Below, piece after piece: positions 43,392 through 53,215 of a DNA stretch of 64,000 nucleotides (positions within the stretch are counted from its first letter, which is position 1; each line of letters opens with the position of its first letter). The notes below the pieces were generated by a model. It made no database searches, had not been told where the DNA came from, and saw only the letters and a program-made list of their open reading frames with translations. This DNA is from Pseudomonas chlororaphis subsp. piscium (GTDB lineage Bacteria; Pseudomonadota; Gammaproteobacteria; Pseudomonadales; Pseudomonadaceae). Made by a program: the position numbers and the translations under genes. The DNA lies in assembly GCF_003850345.1 (NCBI RefSeq), contig NZ_CP027707.1:2914001-2978000 (forward strand), read 5' to 3'.

Positions 43392-43410
43392 TATGAAAGA
43401 AAGGTTCATA
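43392..43410. promoter_or_regulatory. Candidate LysR site between the LysR and SDR genes
   Basis: TATGAA and TTCATA, perfect complements separated by seven bases, 12 bases from the LysR ATG. The inner TGAA-N7-TTCA resembles the LysR-type T-N11-A class. It probably mediates autoregulation and control of the SDR. Confidence 0.45.
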
Positions 43411-43452
43411 GTGCTTGTAGCATGAGGCCATTTTTCCAGCCAATGCGCTTGC

Positions 43453-43485
43453 GTACCTTGTGCTCACCCACTTCTCACAAGGTAC
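43453..43485 (+). promoter_or_regulatory. Hairpin enclosing the ribosome-binding site of the SDR gene
   Basis: GTACCTTGTG (43453-43462) and CACAAGGTAC (43476-43485) form a 10-bp perfect stem with a 13-base loop. The right arm contains AAGG, the Shine-Dalgarno sequence, eight bases before the ATG at 43491. If transcribed, the stem would hide the ribosome site, so translation may depend on unfolding (by temperature, protein or ribosome loading). Confidence 0.55.
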
Positions 43486-43490
43486 CGATC

Positions 43491-44336
43491 ATGACTTCGC
43501 AAACGACTTTCAAACGTGTCTGGCTGATCACCGGGGCTTCCCGTGGCATCGGCGCAAAAATCACCGCCGCGGCCCTGGCCCATGGCGATGCGGTGGTGGC
43601 CACCGCGCGTAATGCCCAGTCGATCAGCGAGCGTTTTGGCGCGCAGCCGGGCCTGCTGGCGGCGCAACTGGATGTCACCGACGAGGCCCAGGCCCGCGAC
43701 GTGGCGCAGATGGCCGTCGAGCATTTCGGCCGTATCGATGTGCTGGTCAACAATGCCGGTTTCGGCCTGCTCGGCGCGGTGGAGGAGGCCAGCGGCGACG
43801 AGATCCGCCGGGTCTATGAAACCAACGTGTTCGGCCTGCTCAATGTCACCCGCGGGGTGCTGCCGCACATGCGTGCCGCCCGCAGTGGCCATGTGATCAA
43901 TATCTCGTCGATCGGCGGCTATCAGTCGGGGCCGGGCTACGGCGTCTACTGCTCGACCAAGTTCGCCGTCGAAGGCCTGAGCGAAGCCCTGCACAGCGAG
44001 CTGGCGCCCTTGGGGGTGAAGGTCACGGTGGTCGAGCCGGGCTACTTCCGCACCGACTTCCTCGACGGCAATTCGTTGCTGGAGTCGCCGGCATCGATCG
44101 CCGACTACACCACCACCCTTGGCCAGGTACGCCAGCAGGCCAAGGCCTATAACCAGCAGCAGCCGGGCGACCCGGACAAACTGGCGCAGGCGATGATCGC
44201 CCTGGTCGAAGCCGGGCAACCGCCGCTGCGCCTGCCCTTGGGCACCGACACCCTGGGCGCCATCGCGGCGAAGAACGCCTACGTCGAGCAGGAAACCGCG
44301 ACCTGGCGGGCGCTGTCGGCCTCCACCGATTTTTGA
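43491..44336 (+). CDS. Short-chain dehydrogenase/reductase
   Basis: A 281-residue classical SDR. The cofactor motif is TGASRGIGAKI; the NNAG motif is LVNNAGFGLLG; the catalytic Ser is in INISSIGGY and Tyr/Lys in YCSTKFAVEG. NADP preference is likely because Arg follows in ARNAQSISER. The ATG was set at 43491 (MTSQTTFKRVWLITGASRGI). Divergent from a LysR gene. Substrate unknown; similar enzymes reduce small carbonyls. Confidence 0.9.
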   Translation: MTSQTTFKRVWLITGASRGIGAKITAAALAHGDAVVATARNAQSISERFGAQPGLLAAQLDVTDEAQARDVAQMAVEHFGRIDVLVNNAGFGLLGAVEEASGDEIRRVYETNVFGLLNVTRGVLPHMRAARSGHVINISSIGGYQSGPGYGVYCSTKFAVEGLSEALHSELAPLGVKVTVVEPGYFRTDFLDGNSLLESPASIADYTTTLGQVRQQAKAYNQQQPGDPDKLAQAMIALVEAGQPPLRLPLGTDTLGAIAAKNAYVEQETATWRALSASTDF

Positions 44337-44524
44337 TGCTGTGGTCATCGCCCGGCCGCCCCGTCCAGGGCGGTTGGGCGTGACCGGCGGTCGCAGAATC
44401 CGGCCTGTTCGGCAAACTGCGCTTAGCTGTATGGAAAACCTCGCGGCGCGCGTAGGCCTTTGGCCACAGCGACGCCGCTCCAGGATCCCGTGAATCCTGT
44501 CCCCCTCGGCCTGAGGAACTATGC

Positions 44525-44980
44525 ATGTTGACACTCAATATCAATGGCAAGGACCAGCAGCTCGAGGTGCCCGCGGACATGCCGCTGCTCTGGGTGCTGC
44601 GCGATGTGGCGCACCTGACCGGCACCAAGTTCGGCTGCGGCATGGCGCAATGCGGCGCCTGCACCGTGCACGTCGATGGCGCGCCGCTGCGTTCCTGCGT
44701 GACCCCGGCCGCGGCGGTGGCCAACGGGCAGAAGATCCTCACCATCGAAGGCCTGTCGACGGACGGCTCGCACCCGGTGCAGCGCGCCTGGGCCGAGCTG
44801 GACGTGGTGCAGTGCGGTTACTGCCAGTCGGGGCAGATCATGTCGGCCGCGGCCTTGCTGGCGAAGATCCCGTCGCCCACCGACAGCGATATCGACCAGG
44901 CGCTGTCCGGCAATATCTGCCGCTGCGGCACCTACCCAAGGATCCGCGCGGCGGTCAAACGCGCCGCCGAAATCGGCTGA
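44525..44980 (+). CDS. iorA: Isoquinoline 1-oxidoreductase alpha-like [2Fe-2S] subunit
   Basis: A 151-residue iron-sulfur subunit of a molybdenum hydroxylase. The plant-type [2Fe-2S] ligands are C38, C43, C46 (CGMAQCGAC) and C58. The second cluster uses C97, C100 (CGYCQSG), C132 and C134 (ICRCGTY). It moves electrons from the molybdopterin subunit encoded 24 bases downstream to the cytochrome c encoded third. The substrate is an aldehyde or N-heterocycle; IorAB names reflect similarity only. Confidence 0.9.
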   Translation: MLTLNINGKDQQLEVPADMPLLWVLRDVAHLTGTKFGCGMAQCGACTVHVDGAPLRSCVTPAAAVANGQKILTIEGLSTDGSHPVQRAWAELDVVQCGYCQSGQIMSAAALLAKIPSPTDSDIDQALSGNICRCGTYPRIRAAVKRAAEIG

Positions 44981-45003
44981 GTCGGCATTAAGAGGGACAA
45001 GGC

Positions 45004-47151
45004 ATGATCACTGCGTCGCGTCGTGGATTTCTCAAAGGGGGCGCGCTGCTCGGCGGCGGGCTGGTGGTGGCGTTCGTCATCCCGGGGGCCAATCGTTTTG
45101 CCCGGGCGGCGAGCGAAGAATTCGTGCCCAATGCGTTCTTGCGCATCGCCCCGGACGGGGTGGTCACCGTGGTGCTCGGCCATTCGGAAATGGGCCAGGG
45201 CATCTGGACCGGGCTGTCGATGCTGATCGCCGAGGAGCTGGATGCCGACTGGTCGAAGATCCGCGTCGAACACGCGCCGGCCGCCGCGGTGTATGGCTTG
45301 CCGGCATTCGGCGGGATGCAGATCACCGGCGGCTCGACCTCGACCTGGATGGAGTTCGACCGCTATCGCCAGGCCGGCGCCGCGGCCCGCCAGATGCTGA
45401 TCGAGGCGGCGGCCAAGCGCCTGCAGGTGGCGCCCTCGACCCTGCACACCGAGCAGGGCTGGGTGGTGGCCGGGAAGCAGCGCCTGAGCTACGGCGACTT
45501 GGCCAACGACGCCGGGCAGCTGCCGGTGCCGGCCCCGGCCTCGCTGCGCTTGAAGGAGGCCAAGGACTGGCGGTTGATCGGCAAGCCGACCAAGCGCCTG
45601 GACACCCCGGAGAAAATCACCGGCCGCGCGCAGTTCGGCATGGACATGTATTTCGACGGCCTGCTGACCGCCGTGGTCCTGCGTTCGCCGGTGTTCGGCG
45701 GCACCCTCAAGTCCTTCGATCCCCAGGCGGCGCTGGCGGTGCCCGGGGTGCTCAAGGTGCTCCAGGTGCCCACGGGCGTGGCGGTGGTCGCCGAGCATTA
45801 CTGGGCGGCCAAGCAGGGGCGTGATGCGCTCAAGGCCGAATGGGACCTGGGGCCGAACGCCAATATGAGCAGCGAAAGCCTGATGCAGAGCTTTCGCAAA
45901 CTGGCGCTGACCCCCGGGACCAAGGCGGCCGAGGCTGGCGATGCGGCCGGGAGCATGGCCAAGGCGACCCAGGTGATCAAGGCCGAATACAGCGTGCCTT
46001 ACCTGGCTCATGCGCCGATGGAGCCGCTCAACTGCACGGTGCGCATCGGCGCCGACAAATGCGAGATCTGGACCGGCACCCAGTTCCAGACCCTGGACCA
46101 GATGGTCGCGTCGAAGATCACCGGGCTCAAGCCGGAGCAGGTGCAGATCCACACGCAATTCCTGGGCGGCGGTTTCGGCCGTCGGGCCAACCCCACTTCG
46201 GACTTCGTCAGCGAGGCGGTGGCGGTGGCCAAGGCCGCCGCAGCCCCGGTGAAAACCGTCTGGTCGCGGGAAGACGATGTGCGCGGCGGCTATTTCCGTT
46301 CGGCGTTCCTGCATCAGGCGCAAGTCGGCCTGGACGCCCAGGGCCTGCCGCTGGCCTGGCAGCATGTGCTGGTGGGGCAGTCGATCATGGCCGGCACCTC
46401 GTTCGAGGCCAGCTTCGTCAAGAACGGTATCGATAACACCTCGGTCGAGGGGCTGGCGGACGGTCCTTACCTGAAGGGCACTCCACATCACCGGGTCGAC
46501 CTGCATTCGCCAATGACCGGCATCACCGTGCTGTGGATGCGCTCCGTGGGCCACACCCACACCGCGTTCGTCGTCGAGTCGTTGATCGACGAGATGGCCG
46601 ACGCGGTGGGCAAGGACCCGGTGGAGTACCGCCGCATCTTGCTCAAGGATCACCCGCGGCACCTGGGCGTGCTTAACCTGGCGGTGGAGAAGGCGAGCTG
46701 GGGCAAACCCGTGCCCAATGGCCATGCCTTGGGCGTTGCGGTGCACGAGTCCTTCGGCAGTTATGTGGCGCAGGTGGTCGAGGTGTCCCAGGAGGCCGAG
46801 CGGATTCGCGTGCACCGGGTGGTCTGCGCGGTGGATTGCGGCATTGCGGTGAACCCGCAAAGCATCACCGCGCAGATGGAGTCGGGCATCACCTTTGGCC
46901 TGGGTATGGCCCTGCACAGCCGCATTTCCTTCAAGGACGGCCGGGTGGTGCAGTCCAACTATCACGACTTCCAGGTGTTGCGCCTGAACGAGATGCCCCA
47001 GGTCGAGGTGCACCTAGTCGCCAGCACCGAGAAGCCCGGCGGTATCGGCGAGGCAGGCGTGCCGCCCACGGCGCCGGCGGTGGCCAACGCGGTGTTCGCC
47101 CTGACCGGCCAGCGCCTGCGCGAGTTGCCGCTGCAACTGGCGGGGGTGTGA
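45004..47151 (+). CDS. iorB: Isoquinoline 1-oxidoreductase beta-like molybdopterin subunit, Tat-exported
   Basis: A 715-residue molybdopterin subunit of the xanthine-oxidase superfamily. A twin-arginine signal (ASRRGFLKGGALLGGGLVVA, residues 4-23) sends it folded to the periplasm. Family motifs include GHSEMGQGIWTGLSMLIAEE, LGGGFGRRANP, GGYFRSAFLHQAQV and the catalytic Glu683 in GGIGEAGVPPTAPAVANAV. With the Fe-S subunit and the cytochrome it forms a periplasmic hydroxylase of aldehydes or aromatic N-heterocycles feeding the respiratory chain. No accessory MocA/XdhC gene is adjacent. Confidence 0.9.
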   Translation: MITASRRGFLKGGALLGGGLVVAFVIPGANRFARAASEEFVPNAFLRIAPDGVVTVVLGHSEMGQGIWTGLSMLIAEELDADWSKIRVEHAPAAAVYGLPAFGGMQITGGSTSTWMEFDRYRQAGAAARQMLIEAAAKRLQVAPSTLHTEQGWVVAGKQRLSYGDLANDAGQLPVPAPASLRLKEAKDWRLIGKPTKRLDTPEKITGRAQFGMDMYFDGLLTAVVLRSPVFGGTLKSFDPQAALAVPGVLKVLQVPTGVAVVAEHYWAAKQGRDALKAEWDLGPNANMSSESLMQSFRKLALTPGTKAAEAGDAAGSMAKATQVIKAEYSVPYLAHAPMEPLNCTVRIGADKCEIWTGTQFQTLDQMVASKITGLKPEQVQIHTQFLGGGFGRRANPTSDFVSEAVAVAKAAAAPVKTVWSREDDVRGGYFRSAFLHQAQVGLDAQGLPLAWQHVLVGQSIMAGTSFEASFVKNGIDNTSVEGLADGPYLKGTPHHRVDLHSPMTGITVLWMRSVGHTHTAFVVESLIDEMADAVGKDPVEYRRILLKDHPRHLGVLNLAVEKASWGKPVPNGHALGVAVHESFGSYVAQVVEVSQEAERIRVHRVVCAVDCGIAVNPQSITAQMESGITFGLGMALHSRISFKDGRVVQSNYHDFQVLRLNEMPQVEVHLVASTEKPGGIGEAGVPPTAPAVANAVFALTGQRLRELPLQLAGV

Positions 47152-47152
47152 G

Positions 47153-47731
47153 ATGAAACGCCACCTGTTCCTCGGTGCGCTGATCCTGGTCGGCCTGGGC
47201 GGTTATGCCTCGGACCTGTTCGCCGCCGATGAACCGGCGCTGGCGGCGTTCGCGACGGTGCAGAAGGTGTTCCAGAGCCCACGCTGCCAGAACTGCCACA
47301 TTCCCGGGGATGCGCCGTTGCAGTTCGACGCCGGTACGCCCCATGCCATGGCCGTGGTCCGTGGCCTGGACGGCAAGGGCGCGGCGGGGCTGCCGTGCGC
47401 CACCTGCCATGGCGCAAGCAACCCGCCGGCCAGCTACGGCCCGCACATGCCACCGGGGGCGCCGCACTGGAGCCTGCCGCCGGCGGCGCACAAGATGGCC
47501 TGGATCGGCCTGCCGGCCGACCGCCTGTGCCAGATGATCAAGGACAAGGCCAGCAACGGCGACCGCGACTTTGCCGCGCTGATCAGGCATGTCAGCGAAG
47601 ACAAGCTGGTGCTCTGGGGCTGGAGCCCCGGTGGCAATCGCGCGCCGGTACCGGTGCCCCACGAGGTGTTCGTCAGCCAGTTCAAACTCTGGGCCGAGGC
47701 GGGCGGCCCCTGTCCGGCGGTCGGAAGTTGA
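47153..47731 (+). CDS. Di-haem c-type cytochrome partner of the molybdoenzyme
   Basis: A 192-residue protein with a Sec signal (MKRHLFLGALILVGLGGYAS...) and two haem c motifs: CQNCH (45-49) and CATCH (82-86). A Met/His-rich middle (HMPPGAPHWSLPPAAHKMAW) may give axial ligands. It starts one base after the molybdopterin subunit's stop, so it is co-translated. It should accept electrons from the periplasmic enzyme and pass them to the cytochrome chain. Confidence 0.85.
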   Translation: MKRHLFLGALILVGLGGYASDLFAADEPALAAFATVQKVFQSPRCQNCHIPGDAPLQFDAGTPHAMAVVRGLDGKGAAGLPCATCHGASNPPASYGPHMPPGAPHWSLPPAAHKMAWIGLPADRLCQMIKDKASNGDRDFAALIRHVSEDKLVLWGWSPGGNRAPVPVPHEVFVSQFKLWAEAGGPCPAVGS

Positions 47732-47822
47732 CGCCAGGGGGCCTCAGGGAGGGCTGGTTGCGGGGCAGGTGTAGGCCTCGGCAACTAAGCTCTATAGGTG
47801 ATTCCCGCCAATGGAGTGTGCG

Positions 47823-48428
47823 ATGTTTTCCCCAGACAAGCCTGTCCAGGCACCGGACCAGGTGCCATCCCCGGAGGCGGATGACCCGTCCCGGCAACTG
47901 TTGCGCGATCAGAACCGCCGGGCCGAGCAGGAGCTGGCCGCGGTGCAGGTAGCCAACCTCGATAAACTGACCCTGCTGCCCAACCCCCACGGCTTTGCGG
48001 TGCTGGCCGGCGATGCGTTGCAGGCCTGCAAGGACCTGAACTGCCCGGCGACCTTGCTGCTGTTCGATCTCGACGATATTTACCGCATCGCCCGCGCTTA
48101 CGGGCCGGACGAAGGCGAGGCGGCGCTGAAAACCTTCGCCGACGGCCTGCGCATCGCCTTTCGCGAGAGCGACGTGGTCGGGCATCTGGAGTACCAGCGT
48201 TTCGCGGTACTGCTGACCGGCTCGGAACGGGTGGAAAAACTGGCGATCATCACCCGCCTGCAGGCCATCCTCGACGAGCGCACGGCCACCCAGCAGTGTA
48301 TCTACGACATCTGCTTCAGCATCGGCCAGATCGAGTTCGATCCGGCCCGGCCGGTCGATGTGGAAACCTTGCTGGCGGATGCCGACAAGTCCATGAGCAG
48401 GCCTGGCCTCGGGCCGTTGAAGGCGTGA
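47823..48428 (+). CDS. Degenerate GGDEF-domain protein
   Basis: A 201-residue soluble protein. Residues 1-45 are a charged, coiled leader; then comes a GGDEF fold: LDKLTLLPNPHGFAVLAGDA, LLLFDLDDIYRIARAYGPDE, GEAALKTFADGLRIAFRESD. The signature GGDEF is LEYQR in this copy (DVVGHLEYQRFAVLLTG), so it cannot be a normal cyclase. It may bind GTP or act by protein contact. Start at 47823 (GGAGTGTGCG before ATG). It has no sensor or membrane domain. Confidence 0.8.
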   Translation: MFSPDKPVQAPDQVPSPEADDPSRQLLRDQNRRAEQELAAVQVANLDKLTLLPNPHGFAVLAGDALQACKDLNCPATLLLFDLDDIYRIARAYGPDEGEAALKTFADGLRIAFRESDVVGHLEYQRFAVLLTGSERVEKLAIITRLQAILDERTATQQCIYDICFSIGQIEFDPARPVDVETLLADADKSMSRPGLGPLKA

Positions 48429-48456
48429 TGCTGGACCGATATCGCAATACGGCTGG

Positions 48457-48927
48457 TTATTGCTCGGTGTCTGTCTGCCCTTGAAGCCTGTTGCGCAGCT
48501 CGGTGATCACGCGCAGGGCCGTTTGAATATCTTCAACCTCAAGTCCGGCCGACAGCTCGTTGACCAGCGGGGTGTACAGGCGGATAGCCTCGTTGAAGGC
48601 TGCCGTGCCCTTGTCTGTCAGCGTCACGAGCTGTGCGCGCCGGTGATGCGGGTTGGGCTGGAATGTCACCAGCCCTTCCTTCTCCAGATCGTTGACGATG
48701 CGCTGGACATTCTGCCGGTTGGCCTCCAGGTCCCGAGCGAGCCAGGCGACCGGCTGCGGGCGCTCCGCCGCCACGATCGCGCCCAGAATCTGCCAGCGGG
48801 CGCTGGTCAGCCCGAGGGGTGCGACTATCCGGTCGCCCCAGGCCAGCGTCAGGTTGCTGGCCCGGAACATACTCAGAATGAAGTCGGTCAGGGCAGCCCC
48901 GGCCGGGGTGGGTTCAGGTTCGTGCAT
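48457..48927 (-). CDS. MarR-family transcriptional regulator
   Basis: A 156-residue MarR repressor. The winged HTH reads PQPVAWLARDLEANRQNVQR, followed by the wing LVTFQPNPHHRRAQLVTLTD. It is divergent from the antibiotic-biosynthesis-monooxygenase-type gene, with a 26-base perfect palindrome between them. It probably represses both. No Cys is present, so thiol sensing is unlikely; a phenolic ligand is typical of the family. Confidence 0.9.
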   Translation of the reverse strand: MHEPEPTPAGAALTDFILSMFRASNLTLAWGDRIVAPLGLTSARWQILGAIVAAERPQPVAWLARDLEANRQNVQRIVNDLEKEGLVTFQPNPHHRRAQLVTLTDKGTAAFNEAIRLYTPLVNELSAGLEVEDIQTALRVITELRNRLQGQTDTEQ

Positions 48928-48960
48928 AACGTGGTTATCCAGACAAAGTGATTCTTCAGG

Positions 48961-48986
48961 GATATTGACATCATGATGTCAATATC
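48961..48986. promoter_or_regulatory. MarR operator, 26-base perfect palindrome
   Basis: GATATTGACATCA followed immediately by its exact inverted copy, 13 bp per arm. It lies 34 bases from the MarR ATG and 43 bases from the monooxygenase ATG, overlapping both promoters. Perfect palindromes of this length are the standard site of a MarR dimer. Confidence 0.8.
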
Positions 48987-49028
48987 GCAATGTGGTTACG
49001 AATTCAGCCCTCACACCTGGAGCTTGCC

Positions 49029-49397
49029 ATGCCTCTCATTCGCCCTATGGACCCCGCCTTTCCGATCGACCGCCAGATCACACTGGAAGCCTCGCCGGTC
49101 ATCCTGATCAACGTCTTCACCCTGGACCAGGCCGACGAGCCGACCTTCCTGCAGGCCTGGCAAGACGATGCCAGCTTCATGAAGCAACAGCCGGGGTTCA
49201 TTTCCACCCAGCTGCATCGCGCCATCGGCGAAAGCCCGACCTATCTCAATTACGCGGTCTGGGAGTCCAACGCGCATTTCCGGGCGGCCTTCGTGCATCC
49301 GGAGTTCAGGGCCAAGCTTTCGCACTATCCGTCCTCGGCGGTCGCTTCCCCGCATCTGTTCCAGAAGGTCGCGGTACCGGGCATCTGCGTCGCCTAG
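49029..49397 (+). CDS. Antibiotic-biosynthesis-monooxygenase (ABM)-domain protein
   Basis: A 122-residue ABM-fold protein: SPVILINVFTLDQADEPTFL, FMKQQPGFISTQLHRAIGES, YLNYAVWESNAHFRAAFVHP. These small cofactor-free proteins oxidise quinols or detoxify reactive carbonyls. The ATG at 49029 is preceded by CTGGAGC. It is divergent from MarR and under the palindrome, so it is probably induced by the MarR ligand. Confidence 0.85.
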   Translation: MPLIRPMDPAFPIDRQITLEASPVILINVFTLDQADEPTFLQAWQDDASFMKQQPGFISTQLHRAIGESPTYLNYAVWESNAHFRAAFVHPEFRAKLSHYPSSAVASPHLFQKVAVPGICVA

Positions 49398-49507
49398 GAG
49401 GCCGAAACCTGGCTCAGGTGGTTGCGGCCGTGAGGTGTCTGCCGGCCACTGCTGCATCCGCGCTCGCCTGCTGGCCGTCGCCCGGTGACAGCAGGCAAAA
49501 CTCACGC

Positions 49508-51118
<1,611 letters not shown>

Positions 51119-51119
51119 C

Positions 51120-52139
51120 TCATTTCCTCGGGTCGAAGGCATCGCGAGCGGACTCGCCGATGAATACCAGCAGGCTCAACATGATCGCCAGCACGGCGAA
51201 GGCACTGATGCCCAGCCATGGCGCCTGCAGGTTGGATTTGCCCTGGGCCACCAGTTCGCCCAGGGACGGCGCGCCGGGTGGCAGGCCGAAACCGAGGAAG
51301 TCGAGGGCGGTCAGGGTGCCGATGGCGCCGGTGAGGATGAACGGCATGAAGGTCATGGTCGAGACCATGGCGTTGGGCAGGATATGGCGGAACATGATGG
51401 CGCCGTTCTGCATGCCCAGGGCGCGGGCGGCGCGCACGTATTCCAGGTTGCGCCCACGCAGGAACTCGGCGCGTACCACGTCCACCAGGCTCATCCAGGA
51501 AAACAGCAGCATGATCCCCAGTAGCCACCAGAAGTTCGGCTGCACGAAGCTGGCGAGGATGATCAGCAGGTACAGCACCGGCAGCCCCGACCAGATCTCC
51601 AGGAACCGCTGCCCGGCCAGGTCGACCCAGCCGCCATAGAAACCCTGCAGCGCCCCGGCGATGACGCCGATGATCGAGCTGAGGATGGTCAGCGTCAGGG
51701 CGAACAGCACCGACACCCGGAAGCCGTAGATCACCCGCGCCAGCACATCGCGGCCCTGGTCGTCGGTGCCCAGCAGGTTGTCCGCCGAGGGCGGCGCGGG
51801 GGCCGGGACTTTCAGGTCGTAGTTGATGCTCTGGTAGCTGAACGGGATCGGCGCCCACAGCACCCAGGCGTCCTTGGCCGCCAGCAGCTCGCGGATGTAC
51901 GGGCTCTTGTAGTTGGCCTCCAGGGGGAACTCGCCGCCGAAGGTGGTTTCCGGGTAACGCTTGAGCGCCGGGAAGTACCAGCCGTCGTCGTAATGCACCA
52001 CCAGCGGCTTGTCGTTGGCGATCAGCTCGGCGCCCAGGCTCAGGCCGAACAGGACCAGGAACAGCCACAGCGACCACCAGCCGCGCTTGTTGGCCTTGAA
52101 GAGTTCGAAGCGCCGGCGATTGAGGGGGGACAGGTTCAT
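51120..52139 (-). CDS. nppC: Peptide ABC transporter permease (YejE/NppC)
   Basis: A 339-residue permease with six helices and the DppC-type loop. The EAA motif is LEYVRAARALGMQNGAIMFR, followed by HILPNAMVSTMTFMPFILTG. A long periplasmic segment (about 35-130) with WYFPALKRYPETTFGGEFP is typical of YejE-type proteins. One base separates it from NppB, so it is co-translated. Confidence 0.92.
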   Translation of the reverse strand: MNLSPLNRRRFELFKANKRGWWSLWLFLVLFGLSLGAELIANDKPLVVHYDDGWYFPALKRYPETTFGGEFPLEANYKSPYIRELLAAKDAWVLWAPIPFSYQSINYDLKVPAPAPPSADNLLGTDDQGRDVLARVIYGFRVSVLFALTLTILSSIIGVIAGALQGFYGGWVDLAGQRFLEIWSGLPVLYLLIILASFVQPNFWWLLGIMLLFSWMSLVDVVRAEFLRGRNLEYVRAARALGMQNGAIMFRHILPNAMVSTMTFMPFILTGAIGTLTALDFLGFGLPPGAPSLGELVAQGKSNLQAPWLGISAFAVLAIMLSLLVFIGESARDAFDPRK

Positions 52140-52140
52140 C

Positions 52141-53214
52141 TCAATGCTCCCGGCTTTCGAAGTCGATGCGTGGGTCGACCAGGGTATAGGTCAAATCGCC
52201 GATCAGTTTCACCACCAGCCCCAGCAGGGTGAAGATGAACAGGGTGCCGAACACCACCGGGTAGTCGCGGTTGATCGCCGCCTCGAAGCTCATCAGGCCC
52301 AGGCCGTCGAGGGAGAAGATCACCTCCACCAGCAAGGATCCGGTAAAGAAGATGCCGATGAAGGCCGAGGGGAAGCCGGCGATCACCAGCAGCATGGCGT
52401 TGCGGAACACATGGCCGTACAGCACGCGGCGCTTGGTCAGGCCCTTGGCCCTGGCGGTGATCACGTACTGCTTGTTGATCTCGTCGAGGAAACTGTTCTT
52501 GGTCAGCAGGGTCATGGTGGCGAAGTTGCCGATCACCAGGGCGGTCACCGGCAGGGTCAGATGCCAGAAGTAGTCGAGGATCTTGCCGCCCCAGCTCAGT
52601 TGGTCGAAGTTGTTCGAGGTCAGGCCGCGCAGCGGGAACCAGTCGAAATAACTGCCGCCGGCGAACATCACGATCAGCAGGATGGCGAACAGGAACGCCG
52701 GGATCGCGTAGCCGACGATGATCGCCGAACTGGTCCAGACATCGAAGTGGCTGCCGTGGCGGGTGGCCTTGGCGATCCCCAGGGGGATCGACACCAGGTA
52801 CATGATCAGGGTGCTCCACAGCCCCAGGGAAATGGACACCGGGAGTTTCTCGCGGATCAGGTCGACCACCTTGGCGTCGCGGAAGAAGCTGTCGCCGAAA
52901 TCCAGGGTGGCGTAGTTCTTGATCATGATCCACAGGCGTTCCGGCGCCGACTTGTCGAAGCCGTACATCTTCTCGATTTCCTTGACCAGGGCCGGGTCCA
53001 GGCCCTGGGCGCCACGGTAGCTGGAACCGGCCACCGAGACTTCGGCGCCGCCGCCGGCGATGCGGCTGGTGGCGCCCTCGAAACCCTCGAGCTTGGCGAT
53101 CATCTGTTCCACCGGGCCGCCGGGAGCGGCCTGGATGATCACGAAGTTGATCAGCAGGATGCCGAACAGGGTAGGGATGATCAGCAGCAGTCGCCGCAGA
53201 ATGTAAGCCAGCAT
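52141..53214 (-). CDS. nppB: Peptide ABC transporter permease (YejB/NppB)
   Basis: A 357-residue permease of the DppB type. The first helix is [20 protein letters not shown] and the EAA loop is [20 protein letters not shown]. The periplasmic stretch (about 35-90) with a Gly/Ala-rich part is that of YejB. It pairs with NppC in the membrane. It starts one base downstream of the substrate-binding protein gene stop. Confidence 0.92.
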   Translation of the reverse strand: MLAYILRRLLLIIPTLFGILLINFVIIQAAPGGPVEQMIAKLEGFEGATSRIAGGGAEVSVAGSSYRGAQGLDPALVKEIEKMYGFDKSAPERLWIMIKNYATLDFGDSFFRDAKVVDLIREKLPVSISLGLWSTLIMYLVSIPLGIAKATRHGSHFDVWTSSAIIVGYAIPAFLFAILLIVMFAGGSYFDWFPLRGLTSNNFDQLSWGGKILDYFWHLTLPVTALVIGNFATMTLLTKNSFLDEINKQYVITARAKGLTKRRVLYGHVFRNAMLLVIAGFPSAFIGIFFTGSLLVEVIFSLDGLGLMSFEAAINRDYPVVFGTLFIFTLLGLVVKLIGDLTYTLVDPRIDFESREH

Positions 53215-53215
53215 C

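Noticed and set aside
44355..44378. CCGCCC-CGTCCA-GGGCGG hairpin after the SDR gene as a terminator
   Set aside because: The stem is only 6 bp and no T tract follows; it was left out of the feature list.
47823..48428. Active diguanylate cyclase
   Set aside because: The GGDEF signature is replaced by LEYQR, so no catalytic site remains.
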